A stretch of DNA of 64,000 bases from Rhynchonema sp. JSB1_4. Lineage: Eukaryota; Nematoda; Chromadorea; Monhysterida; Xyalidae. The stretch spans positions 1-64,000 of the forward strand of contig JASAMV010000757.1 of NCBI GenBank assembly GCA_030248065.1, in the 5' to 3' direction. The translations under genes were made by a program, and so were the position numbers. Positions 1-14,049 of the stretch are shown here, in pieces. The notes beneath the pieces were generated by a model. The model saw only the letters and a program-made list of their open reading frames with translations. It was not told the DNA's origin and made no database searches. Numbering within the stretch: the first letter of the stretch is position 1; each line of letters starts with the position of its first letter.

Positions 1-438
1 TGTCAGTAGGGGGCGTTGGGGGTATTCTAGACTTTTAGCCATGAGTACCCTTGTTGGCCAAGCGCACCTGACCCCTAGGGAGTCCCAACACCAGCGAATA
101 TTGATCGTTTTAGCCTTAATTGTGCTAGAAATCGCTTGTCAAAACATGCACCACTCCAAAAATGTCATTCCTTGACCATCTCAAAACTACTTTTCTTCAA
201 ATTGCCTCATGCTCAAAGCACTGCATTAATCAAAGCACTGTATGTGACATCCCTATGTTTCTGGGGCCGATGCCCCCTTGGCCGGGTATCTATTATCCTG
301 AACTTTCGGCCAAGGGTCTCCTGACTTTTGGATTTCCCAACGACATTATTACGGCCAACGATATTATTATGGTGTGGCCGCACGACGACATCAATCACCC
401 AACCAACGCAAAAATGTGTGCCCCCTCCCCCAACCGAC
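1..438. other. PRKDC intron, left edge
   Basis: No exon was recognised left of 439; PRKDC should continue beyond the window. Nothing else seen. Confidence 0.5.
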
Positions 439-3400
439 CATCAGTTGACTGATCTGTCCTCCGACCGAGCCAATCAACATGGCCATTCGCCATTTGAGTG
501 AGTCGAGTATGACCACATTGTTCGACTGCGATGATGCCGATGACCAACTGGCCACAACTGCTTGACGCGCACGCAGATAACTGATGCGTGAAACATCATA
601 TTGGGAGGCATGCACTTTGTTGCCGTCCGGGCGGCATGGCGGGAAACCCTAAGACTTCTGGTGGGGGAATGTCCCACTCCTCCAAATCAAATTTCGATTT
701 TTCGATAGAATGCACGGATTGGCTCAGGGTTTGGCCTAAGCCTAATAAAGAGCCAGAGCCTAAGCCTGAGATAAAGGAAAGTCAAATTTCAGGCTGTCCT
801 AGAATTTCAAAACTCCTCCACGAAGTCTTGGGGTTTCCCAAAAGGCATCCGCGTCGAGGTCGGGATTGACTCTGACTTGGCCACAAAGCGTTTTTATAAC
901 ACACCCTTTAGTGAAAACCTTTATTACCTTAGACCGCTGGCCATGTTTCTCTGCATAACACGCATGAGTGTGCTCTACGGCCAGTGCGCAAGTGACTGGC
1001 TTGGCTGGCGCTTCAGAATTGTGTAATCTGAGCAAAAACGCTTTGCACCAAGTGAAAGTCAAACCCGGCCCCGACCCCGGATGCCAGCCGAGCGCTTATC
1101 GCTAATCCTTCATTCATCCAACAGCTGATGATCAAATATTCAAATGACAACAACGAATACCGACGGACCGCATCTGACGTTTCGGTTTCTTCGTCGGTCC
1201 ACCAGCACCGAGTTGTGTTTGATTGTCCGTCCCTCCATTGATGCCCGCATCATTGGTCCACAGGTACACATTCAACAAAGGGATGACTCGACTGAGTATG
1301 GCACGTTTGGTCGCGTAGGATACGGATTCTGGCATTGAAGTTGATCATTATCGTAGGCTGGCTTTGTTAAAATTATTTCCCACGTTGTGGCGAGCGCGTG
1401 GTATAAGCATGGAACGTAGCTATCTGAGCCGAGAAGCTGCGTGTCGAAACGTCAGCCGCCCAGCTGCGTGCACGTAACAGACAAAAGTCGACCATGCAAC
1501 TGCCCAAATGTTTCCGAAAGAGAACAAACGTGCGCTCATACACAACCACGGGTGCACAGGATGAATGAATATCAGAGGGACGGGATCATGTCGCTCCAAA
1601 CGCACGCACAGGATACAATGTCATAAATTTACCCCCGGGTTAAGTTGCGAAAAAACAATACAGTCACCATTCGTCATATTATCGCTAACACATAACATCG
1701 CTATCATACAGCGACATTCTTGCGGGACATACAAAAACGATGTCATATCATATCTAACGAATATCACCATAGCGAATTGCTTAAGTACTGCGAAATTTTG
1801 GGACACGACGACAAGTATCGCTACAGATGAATTTATCGATGTATCGCTATAACTAATAGTGACTGTTGCATCGCAAACCAACCAGTATTCCAAAGAGTGT
1901 GCAATGCGGTGACACAGGTATCAGCAATGCTCAGATCGGCCTGACCCAATTGTAGTGCCTGTTCGAAGCCGGAATACAAATGATCCTGATTGATCAAGGC
2001 GAGCACTTGTGGAGGCAATTGAATAATAAAGGTCAAGGCTGAGACTAGGAGGTCGCGGTCGAATTGTGTCGCACGAGTCACAACCTATAAATTTTACAAG
2101 TGTGCAAAGTTGAATGCGAATGACATTCAAGAAAAAAGCATATGCCGTATCAAACTTCGTGATAAGGTTGGATCAAAGATGACAATCATTTCGAAACACT
2201 TTGACAACTTCACTGACGAAATTAGTGGCGTCACTAAATCTAAAATACAGAGAATCGAGGTAGGTCGAATACGATCACCTGGTTTGACACCCGGTATCAA
2301 TGCGTTCATTTATAAGAGAGACATATGCCGGTCAGGTCACAGTTAACGATAAAAACCATGCTGGAGTTCTAGCAGTGCGCCAACCTCGAGTGAATATGTT
2401 GACAACAACTGCGACGTTCTTCGAGACTGCTCGTTTTGCTCGACACCATCGAAAATACCTGCCTTGACCGCGCTGGCACACAATGCTCCCAACAGTTTGT
2501 AGAATCCGCTCAGCAGATAGTGTCTGGAAATCAGCATCGGAAATACACAAAGCAAGAATAAATTCAAAATATGGCATGAAAAAAACATTGAAATAAGCGC
2601 GAAAAAGTTTACAAATACGGCATGAAAAGGTCGAATTACAAACCGGCTCGACAATTGCACGAGTTGATGCAGTAGCGCGTCAAACCACTCGCGTATGACT
2701 TGGGTGGATACAAACGATAGGAATGAGCTGGAATTCAACCAGACATAAACACCATTGTTCTGACCAGTAACATTCGGCCACAAACCAATGTCTAAATAGG
2801 TGAACTAACCACGCAAAATCGACCAGATTATAGAACAAATAGAAATCTTTTTGCTTCACCAGCTTCAAGTCCGATAGTTGATCAACGCTCACATACGAAT
2901 CCGGATCGTCCTGAATATTTGCAAACTTGCATTTCACACATTCACAACATTTGAAAAATCGTTTGATGAACATGCATGATCACGTAAAGCGCGCGAGACG
3001 TGGCTACAGTAACCCGAAACATTTTAGGTGTGTAAGAATTCAGGGTGATACGATATGGTCTAAGACTGCAAATTAGGACGATGTTAAAGGGGGCGCGACA
3101 TTATACATTTTTGGAGTGACGCACACCAATATTACTGTAGAAATGAGAAGAATACATCTGAAGTCACAAGTTTTGAAAAGACAATGAAGTCGAACTTAGA
3201 AGATTTCATTCAGAAATTCACCTCCGAATGTCGATTACAAGGAACAAAGTTCAATCTGCTGTAGTCGCTCAGCTCCCTGAAAATCAGGCATCGAGCTCAA
3301 GAAATGAAGCAAGAAAATGTTCCACAGACCAATTCCCACAGCGACCGTATGAATCGGCCAAGCGCATGGTTCTAAAGAGGTACAATTTTATAACACGGGG

Positions 3401-6400
3401 AATTTTCGTTTGGGCCACACTGTGAGATAGACATGAAGCACTGGTTTCGACCAGCGTAAAAGTTTTTCCCCTATGTCTGGCGAACATCTTTCACGCTGGT
3501 CGAAATAAGTGGTTCAAGTCTAATTCACAGTGTGGCCCAAACAGAAATTTCCAGTGTTATAAGATTGGACCTGTTTAGAACCATGTGCTTCGCCCTAAAC
3601 ATTTTCTTGTTTCATTTTTTGAGCTCGATGCCTGGTTTTCAGGGAGCCGAGCGACTACAGCAAATTGAATTTTGTTCCTTGCAGTCGACATTCGGAGGTA
3701 AATTTTTGAATGAAATCTTCGAAGTTCGACTTCATTGTCTTTTCAAAACGTGTGACTTCAGATGTCTTCTTGTCATTTCTGTAGTAATATTGGTGTGTCA
3801 CAACAAAAATGTATAATGTCGGGCCCCCTTTAAAGTGCAAGGGACATAATTCATATTTGCAAAATGTGACCATTTTTTATTGCTGGAAGTGAAAGCCGCA
3901 ATCAAGGTGACCATCCTTCAAAAAGAAGTACCGTCTAAAAGTGTCAAATGAACTGTCAAAAAGTGTGCCAAAGGTGCACCTCTGGGAGTATAAGCACCAA
4001 CTGATCTAGCCGCCCCCCAGACATGATTTTCAGGCATCGTACGGAAGCAGCACTTCACCGAACGAACGAAGTTGGAAAATCGATGTTGCACGATATGACC
4101 GTCACACCGACGGAGTGAGTTGAAAAATCATAAGTCCTTCAAAAAGGCTCATTTCGCGATTCTGAAACCGGTTCTGGAACCGGTCAAATTTGCCGTATTG
4201 GTTTATGTTTCATTGAAGTGCACCAGTGTCGGTGTCCACTCGTAGAGGTCGATACCTTTGGTGGACCACCTTCTGTTGCGTTCCCAATGTGCATAGTCTT
4301 ATATATGTAATCACCGAAACATTTTCATTTGACTTCCGATCCGTTGACACTTGTTGACACATCGAACTGAAAATGTTTCGGTGATTACATATATAAGACT
4401 ATCTACATTGGGGACGCAACAGAAGGTGGTCCACCAAAGGTATCGACCTCTACGAGTGGACACCGACCTGGTGCACTTCATGAAACATAACCATACGGCA
4501 AATTTGACCGGTTCCAGAACCGGTTTCAGAATCGCGATGAGCCTTTTTGAAGGACTTATGATTTTTCAACTCACTCCGTCGGTGTGACGGTCATATCGTG
4601 CAACATCGATTTTCCAACTTCGTTCGTTCGGTGTTGTGCTGCTTCCGTACGATGCCTGAAAATCATGTCTGGGGGGCGGCTAGATGAGTTGGTGCTTATA
4701 CTCCCAGAGGTGCACCTTTGGCACACTTTTTGACAGTTCATTTGACACTTTTCGACGGTACTTCTTTTTGAAGGATGGTCACCTTGATTGCGGCTTTCAG
4801 TTCCAGCAACAAAAAATGGTCCCATTTTCCAAATATGAATTATGTCCCTTGCACTTTAACGACCGACACACAAACACATGACCGACACATCATTTTCCTG
4901 AAATTTCAAGGGCGGAGACTTGAAGAAAAATTCAAAAATAAACGTGTGGAGGGAGTGGGTCAAACTAGGAAATTCAAATTTTAACGCACATTATCGTGGT
5001 GGACAGGGATGGTGGACATTCGACAACTTTTGCGAATGGTCGATGGAGATGGGGCCTCAAAAGTTTATACTCAGTCCACACCGTGGCCATGTAGGCCAAC
5101 AGTCTCCAGGAGCTTCTCACCAAAACAAGTTTCGAGAATGTTTGACGGAGATGCTGGACAGTCGACAACCTTAACGGCAACCTAATGATTCACTCGTTCA
5201 GTGCCTGTCGGATTCTCTCAGATTGCTGATTTAAAAATCAGACCGGAGGAAGCGATTTCGAAACTTTTCGAAAATGTGTCCGGTCGCACATGTGTCGGTC
5301 GTTAAACCTGGCCCGCCACTATTGATATTTGAAAATTTTGTTCTGTTTTTATGATCTATTACTGTTGCCGACATCGAAACGAACAAGGTTTATATTCGTG
5401 ACTTTTCCATTAAATGCCGATTTAATACCGAAATTAATCGATAAACCTCGGTTCTCGGGAACAAAATTCCAAAAAAATAGATAGACCCCCATTTAGTGCA
5501 TTTCAGGAAGACAGGAACAAATATTCAAGATGGCCGACTGCTTCTTATCACAGGCATACGGTAGTCACGTGATCTTGCCCATGCGTTTTGTACAGTGCCG
5601 CTCTGTTTGTCAGTGCATAACACACGTATTGCAAGCGCGCGCACTGGCAGCACTGTGTAGTGGGAGCGTAAAGTCGGGAGCGTAAAATCCCTAATAGCAT
5701 ACTGTAAGCCTATGACAATTTTGCGGCAATTCAAAATTTTGTTCCTGGTTGACGTGATTGCGAAGCAGTGGGGGTCTATCTATTTTTTTTAATTTTGTTC
5801 CCGAGAACCGGTGTTTATCGATTGATTTCGATATAAAATCTGCACCAGATAAAAAAGTCATGAATATAAACCTTATTCGTCTCGATGTCGGCAACTAAAC
5901 TAGAGCAAAAAAAACAAACCAAAAATTTTAAATATCAATAGTGGCGGGCCAGGTTTAACATCACGCGCAAAGTACGGCTGGTTGGTTCGCCTTTAAACGC
6001 TTTCGTGAGTTGGCATTAAGAAGCGGCGCACTATAACTGAGATGGATGCGGTCAACGGGATGTATATGGCGATGTCTCGTTCGATACGCATTCACGTCAG
6101 CCTGGGGACGCCAGCCACGTCGCTAAATGGTGGTACACGGAAGTGACGGACAATCACCAACCCACCATCTGTTCTGGTCTGTTGTCAATATGGACTGATC
6201 CCAATATGCGCCCTCTGAGCCCGACTTTTGTCGTTTGACGAGGACGAGGATTAATGCATAATTTTCAGTTCTGTTAACATGTCCTGTGATCTGTCCTGAT
6301 GTCCGTGATCTTTCTCTCTCCTTGGCGCTTTTTGTAGCTTTTATTTGCTGTGGTTTTGTTATAACCAGTGTTGTAACTATTTTCATTTCCGTAATTGTCC

Positions 6401-9400
6401 CACCCGGTCTTGTAACTTTGCTTCTATCACTAATTTACGTGCATGATTTTATGCGTCACTGAGAGCAATAAACCAACCATAACTGAGATGGACCCGTGGG
6501 CAACGCAGCCCCAAAACGCAACGTTTTGAGCATGAAAAAGTAATGACAAAGTATTTGAACGCGAATAACATTGGTTGTGTCCTTCTGGCTAATTTCGGGT
6601 TTCTGATTTTTGCCAAGTGACGAACAAAAGTTGTGCCCAACTCGTCAATGACGAAAATCACAAAAAAAACCTGCACCTGTTAGTTCAAGGCCGACCTGTT
6701 GTTTCTTGACCAATTCCAAGTTCAGTTTCTCAATCCAGGCCATGACCGAGTGCAGCGCCAGACGTTGCAGCTGACTGGCTAATGTTTCACACCGATTATT
6801 AATAGAACGGTCGTCAACGGACAACTGGTTGACGAACGATTTGTGCTCGATGGACAGTGCGCGCCAAAGTGGCATATATTTGGCTACGGTCACCTGCGAT
6901 TGCGAATGACAAAAATTTTATTTTTTTACTTCAGGGTTCCATCATTGAAACATCACCAACCAATCGTGAATCAATCGGTTCACCCACATCACCATCGACA
7001 CGCGTGTCACTCACGAACGCTGGCTCGTGCGACGTACATTGAAGGACGAACACGTGCACTGCAATCGCAAACATGTAAATGTATTGGCAAACAACATCAA
7101 CCAAAAAATTGTTACACAGATGGTCATGGTACGATGCCATTTGAGTTGCTGCTAGTGACGGTGTGGGAGATGTTTTGAGCCGGACCCCTCAAGCTTAACA
7201 GCTAACTTTCTTTCTCAGACCAACTAATATGGCTCTTGTCGTTTTATTTCACTGCCACCAAGTTTAACAGTGAAGTTTGAAGTTTGACTGTCATGGCTTA
7301 AGATTGTTTGGTCATTGCGTCATCAGAAAACGCAAAAGCACCAGCAAAAGGTTATAAGGCCGAAAACAGTAAAACGGTGGCAAAATAATCACAAAGGACC
7401 GCGGTGTTAAGTCACAAAATTGTCAGGACTCATCCCAAACTGACCGATGTGTGACAGAAACGTGACGTTGTGTTTGTGTGCGGCCAGCAACAGATTGTAG
7501 GACTCGACGGCAACGTTGAAATGGTATTTGCGCTCGAACAGTGGGAAATGTTGAAACATCAACAGCAAAATGCGTTCGACGGACGACCAGTGCAATGCAG
7601 GAATCTGAGAAAAAGAGAATTGCATACTTTTTAGTTACAGATATTTCTGGATGGAGAATTCGTGGAAAGAGACAAAGAGATTATGCAGCGACTAATGATA
7701 CCTGATCAGAAACGTCCAGAACTTTCGCCAGCGCATTCACAAATTGCGGCAGGAAACTGACGTAACGTTCGACCTTGTTCTGCTGGTCACTGAAAGACAA
7801 CTATGTATCGTGCATTATCGGATTGAAACAATGTTACGACGGGGCACAGACAAAATGATCAACAAACTTGAAATATATCTGATCACAATTGCGAATCACC
7901 ACGGTCAACATTTCGCACAAACTGTCGTCACCATCCAGCTGTTTTCTAACCTGATAATTCAAAGAACGAAAATAGTGTGATTTTGAGCAAGTTTCACACA
8001 AAAGAACGGATGTTCATTTTAGAACGCATACATCTCAGGAAACTGAACAACTAACACCAGCAAAGTAGCCGAATCCCTTCATTGCGAGCGCAATCTCACG
8101 CACTTTCAGCACATCATCATAGGTGGAGCTCTGGCTGAACTGGCGCATGAAGAACTGCAATGAAACGATAAGAGGTCAAAACCTATACATATAAGGGATG
8201 CGAGAGCATTGTGTAACTGTTGTATTTAACAAATTATTGAAAAAATTAATTTGGAGACCTGTCTACGCCTAGGTTTCGCGGGGTATTCGAGACCATCGGC
8301 GTGACGTTGTGTACCCCGCTCATCAGCCGAATTGCACAAACGCCATGTCAAACTCACTTAGTAAAAAAGATAAAATTTAAACAAATTATTTTTAAAAAAA
8401 ATTATTGTTAAAAAATTCCTAGTTTGTAGCACTATTGTGATTTCAAAAAGAAAAGAATACCATAAAACACGAAAAGACGCACACATGATATTGAGAGATT
8501 TGGACGATTGGATGAAAGTTACATATAAAGAATAAAAATAAAAAATAAAATTAAATAATAAAATACAATAATCAGGAAATGCGAAAGAAAGGGCCACACA
8601 TACGTCCAGTATTGTTCGAGCTTCAGTCAGATTTTCACTGCTTTTCAACCGTTTCACCAGTTCGTTGTTTATCTGAAATGAGAAAACACCTTTCAATTGT
8701 TCGGAAACAATCCAGACAGCAGGGTTCCGGTTCCTTTACCAAACGCAACAGCACTTCAGCGGTCTTCATTGCGAGCACGCGGCGCTCCAGCTCATTCACA
8801 CGGAACATTGCGCGTAGACTTATGTACAGCAGCTGAAACATCCATAAGACTGACGACCAAATCAGTTGACAACTTGGCAGGAAACCTTTAAAAAAGTGGC
8901 AAATGTACAGAATTTGAGGCTTATTCTAATGCCATCGTCGTAGGTCATCGACTGTATACTTTGCATCACACGAAGGCCATACGCTATGTAGGACAGGATA
9001 CACATTTTTTGGACGAAATGCGACGACTTGCGTCGACGACAATACAATATAATTAGCCTGATCTGGTGCCATTTGATCAGCAGCCAAACCAACCAACCCT
9101 GTACTCAGCATATACGCTATCAGTGAACAATGTGGCATGTCGTATTAGCAGCTGCATAGCGGCCTTCTGCGGTCCATATCGACTCAGCTTGCCGTACTTC
9201 TCGGTCACAAATCCACTGACGCACGTGTAGATGTCGCGGAGCGAAAACCGAGTCATTCGACGACCGGATACCGCGGCGTCATCAGTAAACGCTGAATCAC
9301 CGACATTCCAATGATCGATTTTTGGTGAATATTTTGTGCCACAAAATTTCCTTAACCGCCAACCATCCGGACATTGGTCCAATATGCCGCACGCGCACAT

Positions 9401-10918
9401 CAGTGACGCCTCGGCCAGTTCGTATTGGATCTTGTTGTGTTTCTGCGTCTGAGTTTGAACCAGAGTTTTTACAATAATCTGTGTCGCGTTTTTGTAGGTG
9501 AGCTATAAATGCTATAATAAGCGTGCAATCAAGAAGCATCAGCGAACTGACTGCTTCAATTATCGTCTCCCGGACACCGCTGACAATATTCTTGACGAGA
9601 GTTTCGTTGCCATGTAATGTTTCAGGCAGATAGAGGGCCAACGCTCCAGACAACTGTAGAAACGCACGTTTACGCCGGTTTTTATCGCCCTGAAGTTTCA
9701 ATTATAACATTGATAACGGAGCACAGCGCACCGTGACAAACGCAAATCGAAAGAGCAAATCTACCACCTTTTTGAACGAAGACAACGAAGCACAGCATTC
9801 TTGCAGATGTGTCACGAGTTGAGTGTCTTCGAAGGCTTTATGCTGTTCGGACATAATGCGCAGTGCCTGAACGGTGTAGGCACATTTATCGATTACGTTC
9901 CAAGTTTCCACTCAATCTGCTATTCCACACAATTTTTTTGAATCTCGGCACCACAGACACCTAATTTCAGATTTAGGCGAAAGGCAATGATCCGACAGCT
10001 AAATTAGGAGCGAAATTAGAGAAAACCCAACATTTTACCACGGCCATTACTGGATTGAATTTCAATCAAGCCAGATTTCATTTTTTTGAACCATCACTTG
10101 TTTTCCCCCACTGCCAACCGTGGTGAGCAACGTTGCAGCCGCGTCCTGCGCGTTCGGGAATGAGCCAGCCGACAGACACGCGACGCACGATCGCACCAAC
10201 ACATCACCATGTCGGCACACACATTCAACGGTGCACTGGCCAATCAGTCGATCCAGCGCGTTCAACGCATTCACCACCAGCTTCTCCGTGTCCGCCTGCA
10301 AACAAACATGATGCGCCAATCATCAAGGAAGTTTCTGGATCCAGGCACTTTTGAGCATTTTACATGCACAATCTACAGTACATGTTCAAACCAAAACCGT
10401 CTGGCCACTAAATTTAGGGCGAGGGCGCGAACAATTCAGCAGCAACATTGGCAAATAACCTAGGCAGCATTTTTTGTTGGCTTTGCATTATGACCACCAC
10501 CTCACGATTATGCTCGAACTCACAAAAATGATGACGCAACCAGGCTTACCGACAACGATCGACAGCATACAGACAGCCAATTGTGCTCTTTGTTCACTAT
10601 CAACGCCAGCGTGATGTCTGCAACAAACGATAGATATGGTACGCAAAGCTTCGAAGTAACGAAAGCAAAAAATAAGCTGCAAACGTAGTGGCAAATTGAG
10701 CCAATGATTTTCGGTGGTGAAACGTGCTGAAACTCGGACCGAAACAACAAAGACACGATGTGCTCGAACAGACCATTCGAGTCCGGACCAGCGGTATCGA
10801 CAATTTGTTCACAAAGTGCCGTGATTTCCACGAGCAACTGCGTGCATCCATCTGTCCCTGGCCCCAGACGCACCGATTCTTGCAGCAAACAGCGAAATTT
10901 GACAAGATTCGAATTCAT
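439..10918 (-). CDS. PRKDC: DNA-dependent protein kinase catalytic subunit, N-terminal part (partial, 3' end outside window)
   Basis: DNA-PKcs is the giant PIKK kinase that binds Ku at DNA ends in non-homologous end joining; only HEAT-repeat exons (about the first quarter of the protein) are here, not the kinase. I take the ATG at 10916-10918; exon 1 is 10550-10918 (123 codons, donor GTAAGC). Further exons in order: up to 10295, about 9700-9908, 9550-9700, 9100-9230, 8730-8828, 8058-8154, 7870-7955, 7703-7790, 7420-7610, 6670-6890, 2830-2950, 2640-2705, 2350-2535, 1885-2080, 1161-1328, 439-535. Signature stretches collinear with vertebrate DNA-PKcs: FFMRQF...MKGFGYFAG (8058-8154), SGFYKLLG (near 2510), LVSALTFIIQLP (near 2050) and MLIGSVGGQI (near 460). 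The intron 2950-6670 is swollen by four transposons. Family assignment is from remembered sequence; individual exon borders other than those given exactly are approximate. Confidence 0.85.
3084..3833. mobile_element. TTAA-flanked foldback element 1 (piggyBac-like MITE)
   Basis: Two arms of about 360 bp are near-perfect inverted copies (3088-3450 and 3470-3829). Ends read TTAA-AGGGGGCGCGACATTA and, in reverse, TTAA-AGGGGGCCCGACATTA. The centre holds GACCAGCGTAAAAG and its inverse. It lies in a PRKDC intron. The open frames inside are shadows of the arms. Confidence 0.8.
3830..4859. mobile_element. TTAA-flanked foldback element 2
   Basis: Arms of about 500 bp (3834-4336 and 4366-4855) are inverted copies around a loop near 4350. 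Ends read TTAA-AGTGCAAGGGACATAA on both sides. The left TTAA is the right TTAA of element 1. Confidence 0.85.
4856..5305. mobile_element. TTAA-flanked TIR element 3
   Basis: Ends are TTAA-CGACCGACACA and the inverse TGTGTCGGTCG-TTAA, with further partial inverted similarity inward (GACACAT...ATGTGTC). It is less symmetric than its neighbours, and both TTAA borders are shared with them. Confidence 0.7.
5302..5958. mobile_element. TTAA-flanked foldback element 4
   Basis: Arms of about 200 bp (5306-5500 and 5765-5954) are inverted copies. Ends read TTAA-ACCTGGCCCGCCACTATT on both sides. A unique 260-bp centre separates the arms. Confidence 0.8.
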
Positions 10919-11987
10919 GCTTCGAAATAAATTTAAGATAGATTAGAATACAATCAATAGCAAGCATTATCGAAGGTACCGCTAATTCACAGGCAATTAG
11001 CTTGATAAAACACATGCAGACGGGACGACGCAAAACCGACGACACAAACTGTGTTATTCAATTTTATCCCAAACGGAAAATTTCAATACAGTAATAATAA
11101 TTACTGTTACGTATATTACGATGGCTCAGCATAACAAAGTATAATCTGACACTCAGCTTCAATTAGTTATTATTACGCAAGTTACACTCGTATAAGCAAA
11201 GAACAATATCGTAACACAAACAATAAAAGAAAACTGGAGCATTCAGCAAAATAAAAACGAGTCAAAAATTCTTCAGCGTTGCACATATGAAACAGCCAAT
11301 GGGTGTGCGAGATTAGCGATAATTAACTACACAATGGTTCTTAGTTTTGTTCGTGAAAAGAATATGAAACAGCAAATCAAAGTCGTTTTTCCAATTCGTT
11401 GCGGAAGAGAAATATGTAAGTCAGAAACACAAAACGCTAAGTAGAGTTACAGCTTGAATGAGAAACTCAAATTTTAATGAAACCGTCAGTGTACAAATGC
11501 AGCTTCAACAAGCGCAAGCAAACACTACCAATGAAGCTGCCGTAAAGCTGATTCAGGATGGTCAGATAAAACAGTTTCAACAAAAAACAATTAATATCAC
11601 ACAGAAACAGTGGATTGTTTCAGATTCATCGTAGCCAACACAGATCACGAAAAAGGGGCAAAAAGACGTGTGACCACCACAACTCGACAGAAACAAAAGG
11701 TTCCCGAAAACAGTAGAAGTTTTGAATTTTGACAACTCGCGGAAAAGCAACAGCGCGTATAATACAATTTTGTTCCGATTGTAAAAAATTCATATGCCAC
11801 CAACAGCACGAACTAATTATAAATGACAACAACTGCTGCACAGCACAAACGCACGAGCCACTATTATACAAGATGTGATGTTTTTCTCAAAAAAATGCGC
11901 TCATAATTCCACTCGCAAGAATAACTGGACTTTTCTACGCATTCAAAGAAATGTGTCGATAAGCCACACGCGAACGGACCCAATTAT
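10919..11987. other. Intergenic: PRKDC 5' side and UNC119 3' side
   Basis: AT-rich, no coding signal. It must hold the PRKDC promoter and the UNC119 3' UTR; no TATA box or clear polyA signal could be singled out. Confidence 0.5.
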
Positions 11988-14049
11988 TTATAACTCCGGA
12001 ATGCCACCATTGTATGCGTAATCGGCCTTGTTGTGCATAACCAGTCTGTCATCGACAAAGTAGAAACTGTCGGATCGGGTTTCGTACGGATGCGAGATCA
12101 TATCTTGGACTGAAACAAAAACAAACCGTTAATTGGATTCATAGAATAGTTTCTATTTTCCTCGGGTGCACTCTGCATATTTATTTTATTCGCACCAAAC
12201 AATTGCCGTTATCAACGTCGTGCAGCTGATTCTTGTCCATTGCTTGCGGCAAAAACCCGATTTCAGACAGAAATGCATAAATCTAGAAAAAAAGTCCACG
12301 CACTTGTCGGTTCGGACAGCTGCGGGAATTCATAAATGTGTTCGCAGGTGTTGCGCGAATTCGGGATGCAGAAACCGAACTCGAAATCGAAGCTCTTCAA
12401 CAGACGATCGCGGAAATAGTGACGCTCGATCATGCGGAATTTGTTCACCGGCCGTTCGCCGACGCAAAACTCGACGCTGCAACGCATTATAATCAGAATA
12501 TATAAATATTTGTGCGTCGCGGATGGATAGCAATGTGAGAAATATTTTTTATAAAAAAAACAAAAAACACAATTGGGGACAATGTGATGCAAATACAGTG
12601 GGCCAACTGACAATTTTTGCCGAAGGTAAAGGCACAAGTTGCCCCCCACCCCGAACTTGAATCACAAAATACGCCACATACAAACGTGGACAAAAAAACT
12701 GGGTTTCCGGTGAAATAGTACGTGGCCTATGGCCAAATTACAATGAGCACGTTCAGTCTAGCCTCCTTTATGGTGACACGATCGGCGGGCGCCCGCGCCA
12801 CTTGGGTCGGTGCGTGAAGCGGGCCATGGGGTTCCACACTGGCGCGGCTACGCCGCGCCTGCCCACGAATCATCGAAGCGGGGTAACGTGTCACTATACA
12901 TCGGCTAGACTGTACACGCAGCATGAGCATCACTAACGTTGCGCCGACGTGTTTGAGCCGAAGGAACTGTGGCGTGAATTGATACCTGACGAATCGACCG
13001 GCGTTCGGGTCGTTGGCCGTGGTCTCCTCCGATTGTTCGTCGTTTTCGTCAACGTCATCATCTGTGCAGAACAGACACAACATTCGATCATCAAATGTTG
13101 AATATTTTAACGAATTTTGCTCATTCACAAGTGAGAAACCACACAGATCGGCCAAGCATTCCCGGTGGGCACTTTGATGGCGGCCCGCGTCTGTGCACGA
13201 GATTTTTATGTGGCCACAATTAGGGCCAGGCCCAGAACAATCGATATCATACTAGCTGAACACCCCGACAAGACAGCAAAATGCTATCGATTATCAACGA
13301 GACCAGTGAATCAAATCACTTTCAACAAACGTATTTTTACATCAAAGACCGCCCAAAAGACAATTGGCCAGCAAACTGTTCGACTGTGCCCAAACTGACC
13401 AGTCGGTTTCGCGATCTCAAACAGAACTTGGCCGGTGTCTAGGTCCCGAATTTTGAAGCGCGTAAACTCGATGTCATACACATTCGCGTCTGGGCTGCAC
13501 AGGTAGTCTGCAGAAATGGGCTGTGTTTGAAAGCGCACCATTGAGCGCAAAACAAAACCACACAACAAATGTTGAAATGAAACCCTTCAGCTTTTTACAC
13601 GTGCTAGTCGAATTCTTCCAATGATGCTTCCACCATTTTGTGACGTGATCTCAAACTTTCATTTCCAACAGCACAACATGGTCACAAAATAGTACAGTAA
13701 ATAGTGACAGTGATTGAGCCGTCCTATTTTTTCCAAGGAAAGCCCACTTCAAACCTGAGGCTTCACCCTTGACTATGCGAGTGAACCAAAGCGGTACTAG
13801 ACCAGCTCGCCACCGCCAATGGTAGCTTAGGGTTGAGCTGAGCGAGCTTGACTAGTGCTGCCACAGTTTGCACCTCCATTGTGCCTGGCCCAACTTAAGT
13901 GCACCCCCCATCCCACCCCAACCATTGGTGACATTATTCAAACTGAGCACATCGGTCGGCGTCACGTATTCGTGCGTGCGCAGTTCGGCCTCCGTCAACG
14001 GCTCCCTAATTTGCTGATCCGAATTGCCGGATCGACGTTGTTCGGGCAT
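11988..14049 (-). CDS. UNC119: UNC119 lipid-binding chaperone (PDE6D/GDI-like fold), complete
   Basis: UNC119 binds N-myristoylated cargo such as G-protein alpha subunits and delivers it to membranes and cilia. Five exons join in phase: 13923-14049, 13400-13507, 12938-13061, 12304-12476, 11988-12109. The start MPEQRR is at 14047-14049; an upstream in-frame ATG near 14106 lies in low-complexity ATCGAT sequence and is less likely. Family hallmarks are all present: [99 protein letters not shown] and a C-terminus [16 protein letters not shown]. An acidic insert ([13 protein letters not shown]) opens exon 3. Length is about 230 residues, normal for the family. It follows PHF12 and precedes PRKDC on the same strand. 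Confidence 0.97.

Noticed and set aside
1885..10918. Importin/exportin-like HEAT-repeat gene
   Set aside because: The first impression from helical repeats, but several exons match DNA-PKcs in order (near 8100, 7540, 2510, 2050, 1290 and 460), which no karyopherin would.
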